DNA of 8,465 bases from Rhodoferax sp. (GTDB lineage Bacteria > Pseudomonadota > Gammaproteobacteria > Burkholderiales > Burkholderiaceae). Each line of letters starts with the position of its first letter. The first letter of the stretch is position 1. A program made the position numbers and the translations under genes. Location: positions 1-8,465 of the forward strand of contig JAIFMT010000219.1 of the NCBI GenBank assembly GCA_020048295.1, read 5' to 3'. Below, piece by piece: positions 1 through 6,073 of the stretch. A model generated the notes under the pieces. The model saw only the letters and a program-made list of their open reading frames with translations, did not search any database and had not been told where the DNA came from.

Positions 1-836
1 AACACCAGTTGCTTGGCATCGGCCCAACTGATGCCAGCGGCGTAGGCCAGTCGCAGTGAATCGGTCTCGGCATCGGACGCAAAGGCCTGGTAAATCTGGA
101 ACAGCGCAGAACCCTCGGTAGTCTTGGGCTCGCCTGGTGCAAGGCTGTCAGTGACGATGCTATTGATCAGCTTTTGCAACTGCGCGCGCGGCGCAAACAG
201 CGGGATGGTGTTGTCGTAGCTCTTGCTCATTTTGCGCCCATCCAGGCCCGGCAAAGTGGCCACGGCCTCTTCAATGACCGCATCGGGCGGCACAAAAAGC
301 TGACCATAACGGTGATTGAAACTGTGCGCCATGTCGCGCGCCATCTCGATGTGCTGCACCTGGTCGCGCCCGACGGGCACTTTGTGCGCGTTGAACATCA
401 AAATATCTGCACCCATCAGCACCGGGTACATGAACAAACCGGCACTCACCTCGGCATCTGCATCGATACCGGCGGCGATGTTCTTGTCCACCGCAGCCTT
501 GTAGGCGTGGGCACGGTTAAGCACGCCCTTGCCCACCACACAGGTCAAAAACCAGGTGAGTTCAGGGATTTCCGGAACGTCCGATTGCCGATAGAACACC
601 ACCCGCTCAGGGTCGAGCCCGGCGGCCAGCCAGCTGGCCGCGATCTCAAGTGTGGAGCGCTGAATGCGCGCGGGCTCATCAACCTTGATCAGCGCGTGGT
701 AGTCAGCCAGAAAATAAAAACTTTGCACACCACTGCGCAGACTGGCGCGCACCGCCGGACGGATGGAGCCTACATAATTGCCCAGATGGGGCGTGCCAGA
801 GGTGGTGATGCCGGTCAGAAAACGCTCAATACTCAT
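1..836 (-). CDS. trpS: Tryptophanyl-tRNA synthetase (TrpS), N-terminal 278 residues, cut by the left window edge
   Basis: Class I aminoacyl-tRNA synthetase that charges tRNA-Trp with tryptophan in the cytoplasm. Translation from the ATG at 836 runs without a stop to the window edge. The HIGH-type signature appears as PHLGNY (residues 16-21) inside the opening MSIERFLTGITTSGTPHLGN. The KMSKS loop is intact as DGRKMSKSY, with KMSKS at residues 202-206. Between them are conserved TrpS stretches such as FYFLADYHAL, SAGLFMYPVLMGADILMF and VPVGRDQVQHIE, the last recognisable from bacterial TrpS. The C-terminal tRNA-binding part lies outside the window. It is the last visible gene of a minus-strand run and starts 37 bases after the protease stop. 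No clear Shine-Dalgarno sequence precedes the ATG. The gap contains a run of seven T on the coding strand (849-855), but only a weak 5-bp AT-rich stem, so I do not call a terminator there. Identity is near certain. Confidence 0.97.
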   Translation of the reverse strand, partial: MSIERFLTGITTSGTPHLGNYVGSIRPAVRASLRSGVQSFYFLADYHALIKVDEPARIQRSTLEIAASWLAAGLDPERVVFYRQSDVPEIPELTWFLTCVVGKGVLNRAHAYKAAVDKNIAAGIDADAEVSAGLFMYPVLMGADILMFNAHKVPVGRDQVQHIEMARDMAHSFNHRYGQLFVPPDAVIEEAVATLPGLDGRKMSKSYDNTIPLFAPRAQLQKLINSIVTDSLAPGEPKTTEGSALFQIYQAFASDAETDSLRLAYAAGISWADAKQLV

Positions 837-873
837 AAATACGCCATCAAAAAAACACGAAATGTTTGAGTAA

Positions 874-1542
874 TCAAGCCGCCAATGCCGCCAGCGGGGA
901 CAGCAGCAGCTTGATCAACTGGTAGCTCAGCCCCATCAGTGGACGCATCCACAGGCTGCTGACCACCCCGGTCACCACCAGCGCCATCACGATGAAGAAA
1001 CCCCATGGTTCGATGCGCGATAGCTGCATGGCCTGCCGATAGGGCAGCAAGCCAACCAGAATGCGGCCACCGTCCAGCGGCGGCAGCGGAAACAGATTGA
1101 ACACAAACATCACCACATTGACCAAAATGCCGCCTTGCGCCATTTCAATGAAGAACGGCTCGCTGACCCCCATGCCCTGCAGCAGGAAAAAAACCACGCC
1201 CCACAGCAGCGCCTGAATGAAGTTGACACCCGGACCGGCCAGCGCGACCCAGATCATGTCGCGCTTGGGGTTGCGCAAATTGCCAAAGCGCACCGGCACC
1301 GGCTTGGCATAGCCAAACAGAAAAGCACCCGAGGTGGCCAGATACAACACCAATGGCATCACGATGGTGCCCATCGGATCAATGTGCTTGAGCGGATTGA
1401 GCGTGACGCGCCCCAGCATATAGGCCGTGTTGTCGCCAAAATAGCGGGCTGCATAACCATGCGCTGCCTCATGCACGGTGATCGACAGCAACACCGGAAT
1501 GGCATAAAGCGCGATAGTCTGGATCAGGTGGGCAAAGTCCAT
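874..1542 (-). CDS. Site-2 protease family (M50) intramembrane zinc metalloprotease, minimal form
   Basis: 222-residue polytopic membrane protein of the S2P/M50 family, whose members cut substrates within the membrane. The zinc-binding HExxH motif is HEAAH at residues 24-28, in the first membrane segment (about 7-35). The second signature, FNLFPLPPLDGGR (148-160), supplies the third ligand, Asp157. Further hydrophobic segments lie at about 60-80, 95-122, 138-152 and 180-200. LAGPGVNF (101-108) is also typical of the family. There is no PDZ domain, unlike RseP, so this is the short type; family knowledge gives no fixed substrate. The ATG at 1542 gives the expected start just before the first membrane helix. 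No convincing Shine-Dalgarno sequence is visible. The gene lies 57 bases after yciO and 37 bases before trpS on the same strand. Linkage to trpS gives no obvious functional clue, and the substrate is unknown. Confidence 0.93.
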   Translation of the reverse strand: MDFAHLIQTIALYAIPVLLSITVHEAAHGYAARYFGDNTAYMLGRVTLNPLKHIDPMGTIVMPLVLYLATSGAFLFGYAKPVPVRFGNLRNPKRDMIWVALAGPGVNFIQALLWGVVFFLLQGMGVSEPFFIEMAQGGILVNVVMFVFNLFPLPPLDGGRILVGLLPYRQAMQLSRIEPWGFFIVMALVVTGVVSSLWMRPLMGLSYQLIKLLLSPLAALAA

Positions 1543-1571
1543 GGCGTCAACTCAGGGCAAATCGGTCTGGG

Positions 1572-1608
1572 AAAAGTACAGGGCTGTGGGCCAAAATGCC
1601 TACAGCCC
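1572..1608 (-). terminator. Terminator-like hairpin at the yciO stop codon
   Basis: On the minus-strand transcript a 7-bp stem (GGGCTGT/ACAGCCC, plus-strand arms 1581-1587 and 1602-1608) continues after one A-C mismatch into a 3-bp GGC/GCC stem with a 6-base loop. Five bases after the stem comes a run of four U (1575-1572). The yciO stop codon lies inside the stem. The U-run is short and displaced, so it could be a partial terminator, an attenuating site or an mRNA-end stabiliser between yciO and the protease gene. Confidence 0.4.
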
Positions 1609-2223
1609 CAAAGCGGCCAGCGACCCGCGGCCCTGTCGAATCACCACCGGCTCGCTGCCGGTCAGGTCGATCACGGTGGTGGGTTGGCGCGCGCAGGCAC
1701 CCGAATCAATCACGGCGGCGATACGGCCGCAGTATTGCTCGCAAATTTCTTCGGCATCGTTCATTGGCTCGGTTTCGCCGGGTGCAATCAAGGTGGTGGC
1801 CAGCAGCGGCGTGCTGTGCAGCGCCAGCAAATCTTGCAATACCTTGTGGTCAGGCACACGCAGACCGATGGTTTTGCGCGATGGGTGGCTCAGGCGGCGC
1901 GGCACTTCTTTGGTGGCCTGCAGGATAAAGGTGTAGGCACCAGGGGTGGCCGCCTTCAGGCGGCGATATTGCTGGTTGTCCACTTGCGCGTAATTGGATA
2001 ACTCGGACAGGTCGCGACACAGCAGCGTCAAATGATGTTTGTCATCCACGCCGCGAATGCGGCGCAGCTTGTCGGCGGCGGCCTTGTCGTCAAGGTGGCA
2101 AACCAGTGCGTAGCTTGAATCGGTGGGGACGGCAAGTACTTCGCCCTTGTCGAGCAAGGCCGTGGCTTGTTTGAGCAGGCGCGGTTGCGGGTTATCTGGG
2201 TGAATTTCAAAAATCTGCGGCAT
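1600..2223 (-). CDS. yciO: YciO-type Sua5/YciO/YrdC (TsaC-like) family protein
   Basis: 207-residue cytoplasmic protein of the YrdC-like fold, which binds nucleotide and double-stranded RNA. Its relatives TsaC/Sua5 make threonylcarbamoyl-AMP for t6A tRNA modification. The sequence follows remembered E. coli YciO almost end to end: the opening EIHPDNPQPRLL, the nucleotide-pocket PTDSSYAL (33-40), LCRDLSEL (68-75), TPGAYTFIL (93-101), KEVPRR (105-110), KTIGLRVP (117-124), PTTVIDLT (181-188) and VVIRQGRG (193-200). It is therefore YciO rather than TsaC, and its cellular role is not settled. I chose the ATG at 2223 because the MPQIFEIHPDNP start matches YciO. The same frame stays open upstream to 2409, but only as antisense-like sequence inside the transporter gene. 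The ATG lies 4 bases after the transporter stop, so translational coupling is likely. A terminator-like hairpin covers its stop codon. Confidence 0.93.
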   Translation of the reverse strand: MPQIFEIHPDNPQPRLLKQATALLDKGEVLAVPTDSSYALVCHLDDKAAADKLRRIRGVDDKHHLTLLCRDLSELSNYAQVDNQQYRRLKAATPGAYTFILQATKEVPRRLSHPSRKTIGLRVPDHKVLQDLLALHSTPLLATTLIAPGETEPMNDAEEICEQYCGRIAAVIDSGACARQPTTVIDLTGSEPVVIRQGRGSLAALGL

Positions 2224-2227
2224 GGGG

Positions 2228-3121
2228 CTATTGTCGCCGCTTGCGCTGTGCCTCGCGCGCCGACAGCAGGGCATTGCCGATGCCACTGGTGGCGATGATC
2301 GCAATGCCAATCCATGCCAGCGCGTCCGGCACATGCCGAAACACCAGCCAGCCCAACAACGTGGCAAAGGCAATCTGGCTATAAAGATAGGGCGACAGCA
2401 CCACGGCACTGGCGCGGTTGTACGCGCGAATCAGCATCAAATGGCCAAAGGTACCCAGAAAGCCCAGCAGAACAAACCATGGCCAGTGGTCCAGCAGCGC
2501 CTGGGTGCGCCAACTCAGCAGCACCACCGGGCACATCACCAGCGTGCCCACCAGGCCGGTATAAAAATGCGTGGTGTAGGGGTTCTCATCGCCGCTCAAG
2601 CGACTGGTCAAAACCTGAAACCAGGCATAGGCACCGACCAGCACCACCGGAAACAGCAACGCCCAGCCAAACACCTGGCCGCCAGGGCGCACGACCAGCA
2701 AAACGCCGGCCAAACCCAGGCCCATCAGCACCCAGCGCAAATGCGCCACATGATTCTTCAGCACCAGTGCGGCCAGTGCCGTGGCCACCATCGGTGACAA
2801 CATCACGATGGCGGTGAACTCGCCCACTGGCAAATACTGCAGTCCATAGAACGAGCAAAAGCTGGTGGTCAGCAGCAGCACGCCGCGCAGTGCCTGGAAC
2901 TTCGGGTTGGGGGTGACAAACAGGCGAAACCTCTGCACCGGAAAGCGTAGCAAAAAAGTGACCACTGCCTGAAAGGCGTAGCGAAACCACAACAGCATCA
3001 GCACAGGTGCCAGCTGGGTTGCGTGTTTGGTGGCCGTATCGAGCGTGGCAAACGCCAACGTGGTCAGCACAATCAGCAAAATGCCACCCCCTTGGGCGGA
3101 GCGCCAGAACGACATCAACAT
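2228..3121 (-). CDS. EamA/DMT-superfamily inner-membrane transporter (RhaT/RarD-like)
   Basis: 297-residue, very hydrophobic protein with about ten predicted membrane helices, arranged as two EamA repeats (about 12-145 and 152-287), which is the normal size for the family. Family-typical stretches are ALRG (77-80), then LPVGEFTAIVMLSPMVATAL (97-116), and in the second half RAYNRASAVVLSPYLYSQIA (232-251). A basic tail (REAQRKRRQ) should face the cytoplasm. DMT members export or import small metabolites, often amino acids, but substrate cannot be read from this sequence. The gene begins 16 bases after the rnm stop and ends 4 bases before yciO, so it is very probably co-transcribed with both. 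The start is ambiguous: the ATG at 3121 and the ATG at 3115 (residue 3) are both possible. Confidence 0.92.
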   Translation of the reverse strand: MLMSFWRSAQGGGILLIVLTTLAFATLDTATKHATQLAPVLMLLWFRYAFQAVVTFLLRFPVQRFRLFVTPNPKFQALRGVLLLTTSFCSFYGLQYLPVGEFTAIVMLSPMVATALAALVLKNHVAHLRWVLMGLGLAGVLLVVRPGGQVFGWALLFPVVLVGAYAWFQVLTSRLSGDENPYTTHFYTGLVGTLVMCPVVLLSWRTQALLDHWPWFVLLGFLGTFGHLMLIRAYNRASAVVLSPYLYSQIAFATLLGWLVFRHVPDALAWIGIAIIATSGIGNALLSAREAQRKRRQ

Positions 3122-3125
3122 GAAG

Positions 3126-3130
3126 CCTTA
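3126..3130 (-). promoter_or_regulatory. Ribosome binding site of the EamA transporter gene
   Basis: TAAGG on the coding strand. It is 4 bases from the ATG at 3121 and 10 bases from the in-frame ATG at 3115. Neither spacing is ideal, so the second ATG remains a real alternative start. Confidence 0.4.
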
Positions 3131-3137
3131 CAAGTCT

Positions 3138-4007
3138 CTATGGCACGGTGGCGCGCAGCACGCGGTCTTGCAGCAATGCCCACACCGGAGTCAGTTGCGG
3201 CGGAAGGTCAGGCAGGGCACCCAGGTCGGTTCGGCTCTCGTCGGGGCTGTGAAAATCGCTGCCGCGCGAGGCGGCCAGGCCAAATTCAAGCGCGGTATCG
3301 GCATAGGCGATGCACTCGGAAGCGGAATGGCTGCCAGTGACAACCTCAACGCCTTGTCCGCCGTAGCCTTTGAACTCGGTGAACAGTGCAAACTCTTCGT
3401 TGGCCGTGAACTTGTAGCGTGCTGGATGGGCGATCACCGCCATGCCGCCGGCATCGGTAATCCACGTCACCGCTTCCTTGAGCGTGGCCCAGCGGTGCTC
3501 GACATAGCCGGGTTTGCCCTCGGTCAGGTACTTGCGGAACACCTCGTAAGTGTCTTTGCAAACCCCAGACTCCACCATGAAGCGAGCGAAGTGGGTACGC
3601 GAAATCAGGTCGCGATTGCCGGCGTATTTAAGCGCCCCTTCAAAGCAGCCGGAAATACCAATGCGCGCCAGATCATCGGCCATCTGCTGCGCCCGTAGCG
3701 CCCGCCCTCCCCGTGTTTGCTGCAAGCCATGCCACAACGGTTCATAGCCCAGACCGAAGCCGAGTCCGACGATATGCACGGTTTGATGCAGAAAAGTGGT
3801 GGAAATTTCAACGCCGGTAAGGTAATCGAGCCCGATGGCACTGGCTGCCGCAGCGGCGCGAGACTGACCACTGATCTCGTCGTGGTCGGTAAGTGCCCAC
3901 AATTGCACGCCATTGGACTTGGCACGTGCGGCGAGTTGTTCGGGGGTCAAGGTACCGTCAGAGACAACTGAGTGACAGTGCAGGTCAGCGTTCAGGGGAA
4001 CATTCAT
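3138..4007 (-). CDS. rnm: PHP-domain phosphoesterase of the RNase AM (Rnm/YciV/TrpH) family
   Basis: 289-residue cytoplasmic metal-dependent phosphoesterase. The E. coli member (YciV, renamed RNase AM) is a 5'-3' exonuclease that trims 5' ends of rRNA precursors, so a role in rRNA maturation is the best guess. All PHP metal-site motifs are present: DLHCHS (8-13; Asp8, His10, His12), SDG (Asp17), LTDHD (39-43; His42), GVEIS (65-69; Glu67), HIVGLG (His78), IAHPARY (192-198; His194) and GSDFH (249-253; Asp251, His253). RTHFARFMVESG (137-148) and KPGYVEHRWATL (165-176) also match E. coli YciV as I remember it. There is no polymerase domain, so it is not DnaE or PolX. It is the first gene of the minus-strand run, 16 bases upstream of the transporter gene. 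No good Shine-Dalgarno sequence is seen before the ATG. Confidence 0.93.
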   Translation of the reverse strand: MNVPLNADLHCHSVVSDGTLTPEQLAARAKSNGVQLWALTDHDEISGQSRAAAAASAIGLDYLTGVEISTTFLHQTVHIVGLGFGLGYEPLWHGLQQTRGGRALRAQQMADDLARIGISGCFEGALKYAGNRDLISRTHFARFMVESGVCKDTYEVFRKYLTEGKPGYVEHRWATLKEAVTWITDAGGMAVIAHPARYKFTANEEFALFTEFKGYGGQGVEVVTGSHSASECIAYADTALEFGLAASRGSDFHSPDESRTDLGALPDLPPQLTPVWALLQDRVLRATVP

Positions 4008-4088
4008 GGGCCGATTTTAGGGCGCGTCGCAATACCATGACATTGATCGGGGCAGCTTCAGCCGTTAATCAGATGGCAAAATGGTCTC
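4008..4088. promoter_or_regulatory. Divergent promoter region between rnm and the DUF599 gene
   Basis: This 81-base gap separates two divergent genes, so both promoters must lie here or extend into the coding regions. On the plus strand TTGATC (4043-4048), a 17-base spacer and TAATCA (4066-4071) form a weak sigma70-like candidate for the DUF599 gene. The -10 match is poor. I found no convincing promoter for rnm. Confidence 0.35.
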
Positions 4089-4769
4089 ATGCTTGAATTC
4101 ATCGCTGCCCACGCCACTGATCTGATGAGCTTTGTTTTGTGTGCTGCAGCGCTGCTGCTGTACCAGGTGTACCTGGCCCGGCGTACCCGGCTGGACCCGG
4201 CATCCAGCGCCCAGGACATCATGCTGACCGCCCGCGCTGCCTGGGTTGAGACCGTGATGCAGGAGCGGCGCGACATTCTGGCGGTGCAGACCTTGCGAAA
4301 TTCAACCATGGCGGCCAGCTTCATGGCCTCCACGGCTATCTTGCTGATCATCGGCGTGCTGACGCTCAGCGCGCAGGGAGACAAACTGTCGGGCACCTGG
4401 CATGTGTTGAACTTTTTGGGCCATGCCAGCGCTGAGATGTGGCTGTTCAAGCTGTTGATGATGCTGTTTGACCTGATGTTCGCCTTTTTCTCGTTTTCGA
4501 TGTCGGTGCGTCTGTTTCACCACATTGGCTATTCAATCAACGTGCCACTGACGCGTGGACTGGCGCAAACCCAACCCGACCAGGTGGTGGCACAAATGAA
4601 CCGTGCCGGCATCTTCTACCGCATTGGCACGCGGGCTTACTTTTACATCGTGCCGCTGCTGTTCTGGCTGTTCGGGCCATTGCTGCTGGTGGGCTCGACG
4701 GTGGTGCTGATTTACTTTTTGTACCACCTGGACCGGGCACCCCGCAGCGACAAGGATTTGATGGGTTGA
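4089..4769 (+). CDS. DUF599-family integral membrane protein, function unknown
   Basis: 226-residue membrane protein of unknown function. Four strongly hydrophobic segments are visible at about 12-30, 73-95, 117-142 and 183-212. The block AVQTLRNSTMAASFMASTAI (65-84) and the preceding ARAAWV (48-53) are the hallmark of the DUF599 family as I remember it, together with FSFSMSVRLFHHIGYSIN (134-151) and GTRAYFYIVPLLFWLFGP (180-197). The tail after the last helix is short and charged. The length is normal for the family, and no catalytic motif is recognisable. The ATG at 4089 is the only sensible start: upstream sequence is the short divergent gap, and the first helix follows soon after. No strong Shine-Dalgarno sequence precedes it. 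It stands alone on the plus strand, divergent from the rnm run and convergent with the DUF2202 gene. Confidence 0.85.
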   Translation: MLEFIAAHATDLMSFVLCAAALLLYQVYLARRTRLDPASSAQDIMLTARAAWVETVMQERRDILAVQTLRNSTMAASFMASTAILLIIGVLTLSAQGDKLSGTWHVLNFLGHASAEMWLFKLLMMLFDLMFAFFSFSMSVRLFHHIGYSINVPLTRGLAQTQPDQVVAQMNRAGIFYRIGTRAYFYIVPLLFWLFGPLLLVGSTVVLIYFLYHLDRAPRSDKDLMG

Positions 4770-4771
4770 GC

Positions 4772-4823
4772 CAGTGTGCAACGGGCCAACACCCGCACTG
4801 CGCCACCGAGAACATGCGGCGCA
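4772..4823. terminator. Possible bidirectional hairpins between convergent genes
   Basis: The 64-base gap between the DUF599 and DUF2202 stops holds two stem candidates. One has CGGG (4782-4785) pairing with CCCG (4792-4795), plus CAGTG/CACTG outside it with a 5-base bulge. The other has TGCGCC (4799-4804) pairing with GGCGCA (4818-4823) across a 13-base loop. They overlap slightly and could be alternatives. Neither strand has a T-run after the stem, so termination is inferred mainly from the convergent layout. Confidence 0.25.
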
Positions 4824-4833
4824 CCGTAGCCCC

Positions 4834-5466
4834 TCAATGGCAGTTTTCCTTGGGTGAATGGGCGATGTCCTCGAAATCAGCCAGGGCCAGATGCGTTGGC
4901 TCGTAATGCACGGCCAGGCGCTGCTTCCAGCGGTAAAAGGCGCGCAAGTGATTTCTGGAGCCACGCTCGAGTTCGGCATAAACCCGCAGGATGTCAGGGT
5001 TGCGGGTGCGTGAACTGGTCAGGCGCAGGTCGGCAATGTCGAGCTCTTCAATGTGCAAGCCGACGCAGATGGCATCTTCCAGACTTTGCAGTCCTTGCGC
5101 CATCAGTTGATCGTGCAAGGCCTGCATTGCCGCGGTGCCGAAGTGCCCGACGTCCAGACCGGCAATGACATCGGCCACGGCAAAGCGTTTGAGCAGCAGG
5201 CCCACCATGTCCATGTGCGCCTGCTCGGAACCCGCGATGTTGCCAAATGGCATGATGTTCCAGCGCTCGAACAGCTGACTGTAAACATCGCGGGCGATCT
5301 TTTCTTCTTCACGCATCAGCCCCAGATCGGCGCGCTCAATGTCGCTCAGCGCAGCGGCAGGCTGGCCGTCAAGCTGCTGCTGCATTTCCTGAACACGTAC
5401 AACACGGTGCGCCTGGCGATCGGCCGGGGATAAAAACTCAGTTAAATCCAACATGTTTTCCTTCAT
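4834..5466 (-). CDS. DUF2202 (ferritin-like fold) protein
   Basis: 210-residue, predicted soluble, mostly helical protein. It matches the DUF2202 family, placed in the ferritin-like superfamily and often expected to bind a metal pair. The core begins with LMREEEKIARDVYSQLFERW (50-69). Then come NIAGSEQAHMDMVGLLLKR (76-94; the ExxH pair is Glu81/His84), VGLHIEELDIADL (135-147; Glu140/Glu141) and YAELERGSRNHLRAFYRW (163-180; Glu165/Glu167, Asn172-His173). These four segments fit a four-helix bundle with carboxylate and histidine ligands on successive helices. No signal peptide is seen. The first about 45 residues are a polar extension before the domain. The true start may be Met5 (5454), because GAAGGA lies just before it. 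The gene follows the DUF6858-like gene by 54 bases on the same strand, probably in one transcript. Biochemical activity is unknown. Confidence 0.85.
   Translation of the reverse strand: MKENMLDLTEFLSPADRQAHRVVRVQEMQQQLDGQPAAALSDIERADLGLMREEEKIARDVYSQLFERWNIMPFGNIAGSEQAHMDMVGLLLKRFAVADVIAGLDVGHFGTAAMQALHDQLMAQGLQSLEDAICVGLHIEELDIADLRLTSSRTRNPDILRVYAELERGSRNHLRAFYRWKQRLAVHYEPTHLALADFEDIAHSPKENCH
5459..5464 (-). promoter_or_regulatory. Shine-Dalgarno-like GAAGGA that bears on the DUF2202 start
   Basis: GAAGGA on the coding strand overlaps codons 1-3 of the longest reading and lies 4 bases before the in-frame ATG at 5454. The ATG at 5466 has only a weak upstream match. This favours initiation at 5454, although the spacing is short. 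Confidence 0.4.
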
Positions 5467-5520
5467 ATCTTGGCAAATGACTTGGCATCAGCGATGCGCT
5501 CACCAGGTGCGGTCACGGCA

Positions 5521-5913
5521 CTAGCCCTGGTTGCGCAAGGCCAGCGTCCAGGCCTGCATGGCATCGTTGGCGGGCTTCATCGGGGCATCCATGTAGCTCA
5601 CCACAAAATGATCGCCCAGATCGGCAATACCGATCGAGCGCGGCCGCACCGCCAGCACTTGCGGGTTGGGAATGGCATGACCAAAGCAAAAAATCACGTT
5701 GGTGGCGGCCACGATGTTGTCGGCAATCTCGCCAGCAAAGCTGTTGGTGTGGGCGTGGTGGTCAAACGTGCCAATGTAGGCCACCTTGTCGGTGGCCTCG
5801 ATTTTTTGCCTGAAGTAGTCGGCCACCTCTGCCACGCTGGTGTAGCTGGTTTCTGACTTGGCTATTTCTGCCACCGAGATGGGGTATTTTTGCTGGAAGT
5901 GAAGTTGTTTCAT
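5521..5913 (-). CDS. Small conserved protein, DUF6858-like, function unknown
   Basis: 130-residue soluble protein without signal peptide or membrane segment. I recognise it only as a conserved hypothetical resembling the family I recall as DUF6858; the family name is less certain than the gene itself. Notable blocks are KYPISVAEIAKSET (9-22), the histidine-rich FDHHAHT (50-56), IFCFGHAIPNPQVLAVRPRS (74-93) and YMDAPMKPANDAM (107-119). Cys76 with nearby His52, His53, His55 and His79 could form a metal or redox site, but this is inference. The long AVRPRS block and well-used codons show a real gene. The ATG at 5913 gives the natural start; only a weak AAAG-like ribosome site precedes it. It is the promoter-proximal gene of a pair with the DUF2202 gene. 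Upstream lies the repeat-rich region shared with the divergent acyltransferase gene. Confidence 0.8.
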   Translation of the reverse strand: MKQLHFQQKYPISVAEIAKSETSYTSVAEVADYFRQKIEATDKVAYIGTFDHHAHTNSFAGEIADNIVAATNVIFCFGHAIPNPQVLAVRPRSIGIADLGDHFVVSYMDAPMKPANDAMQAWTLALRNQG

Positions 5914-5943
5914 GGATCGCTTTCAAATGAGGGGGTTGCAAAC

Positions 5944-6003
5944 TGACACGTTGGCGACGCGTGCCTGACAAGACTGACTGCGCCTGACGCTCACTGCGGT
6001 GAC
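5944..6003 (+). repeat. Row of TGAC direct repeats
   Basis: TGAC begins at 5944, 5966, 5975, 5985 and 6000. The stretch includes a 16-base-spaced pair, ACTGCG followed closely by TGAC (5977-5988 and 5993-6003), and two copies of GCCTGAC (5963 and 5982). It lies 31-90 bases upstream of the leftward ATG at 5913, a normal place for regulator binding. No regulator can be named from the motif. Confidence 0.45.
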
Positions 6004-6073
6004 TGATGTTCAATATTCGTGCCACCGGCAAGCAATCTAAAATAACAACAAAATCAACGATTTGCGGCGTTGC

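Noticed and set aside
174..869. Long plus-strand open frame of 231 codons
   Set aside because: It is antisense to trpS, whose HIGH and KMSKS motifs are intact. The peptide is rich in His, Gln, Arg and Gly with no recognisable domain.
837..873. Terminator between the protease gene and trpS from the run of seven T
   Set aside because: The only preceding stem is AAACA/TGTTT, 5 bp and AT-rich, which is too weak. The T-run is better read as ordinary AT-rich gap sequence.
1135..2001. Long plus-strand open frame of 288 codons
   Set aside because: It crosses the complete protease and yciO genes on the other strand, and its composition is typical of antisense frames in GC-rich DNA.
2224..2409. Upstream extension of the yciO frame by 62 codons
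   Set aside because: It overlaps the transporter gene, and its peptide does not resemble any YciO N-terminus. The ATG at 2223 gives the match MPQIFEIHPDNP.
2222..2797. Plus-strand frame of 191 codons rich in His and Gln
   Set aside because: It is antisense to the EamA transporter. Its His/Gln/Ala composition mirrors hydrophobic codons on the other strand.
3027..3698. Plus-strand frame of 223 codons
   Set aside because: It is antisense to the PHP nuclease, which has every metal ligand in place.
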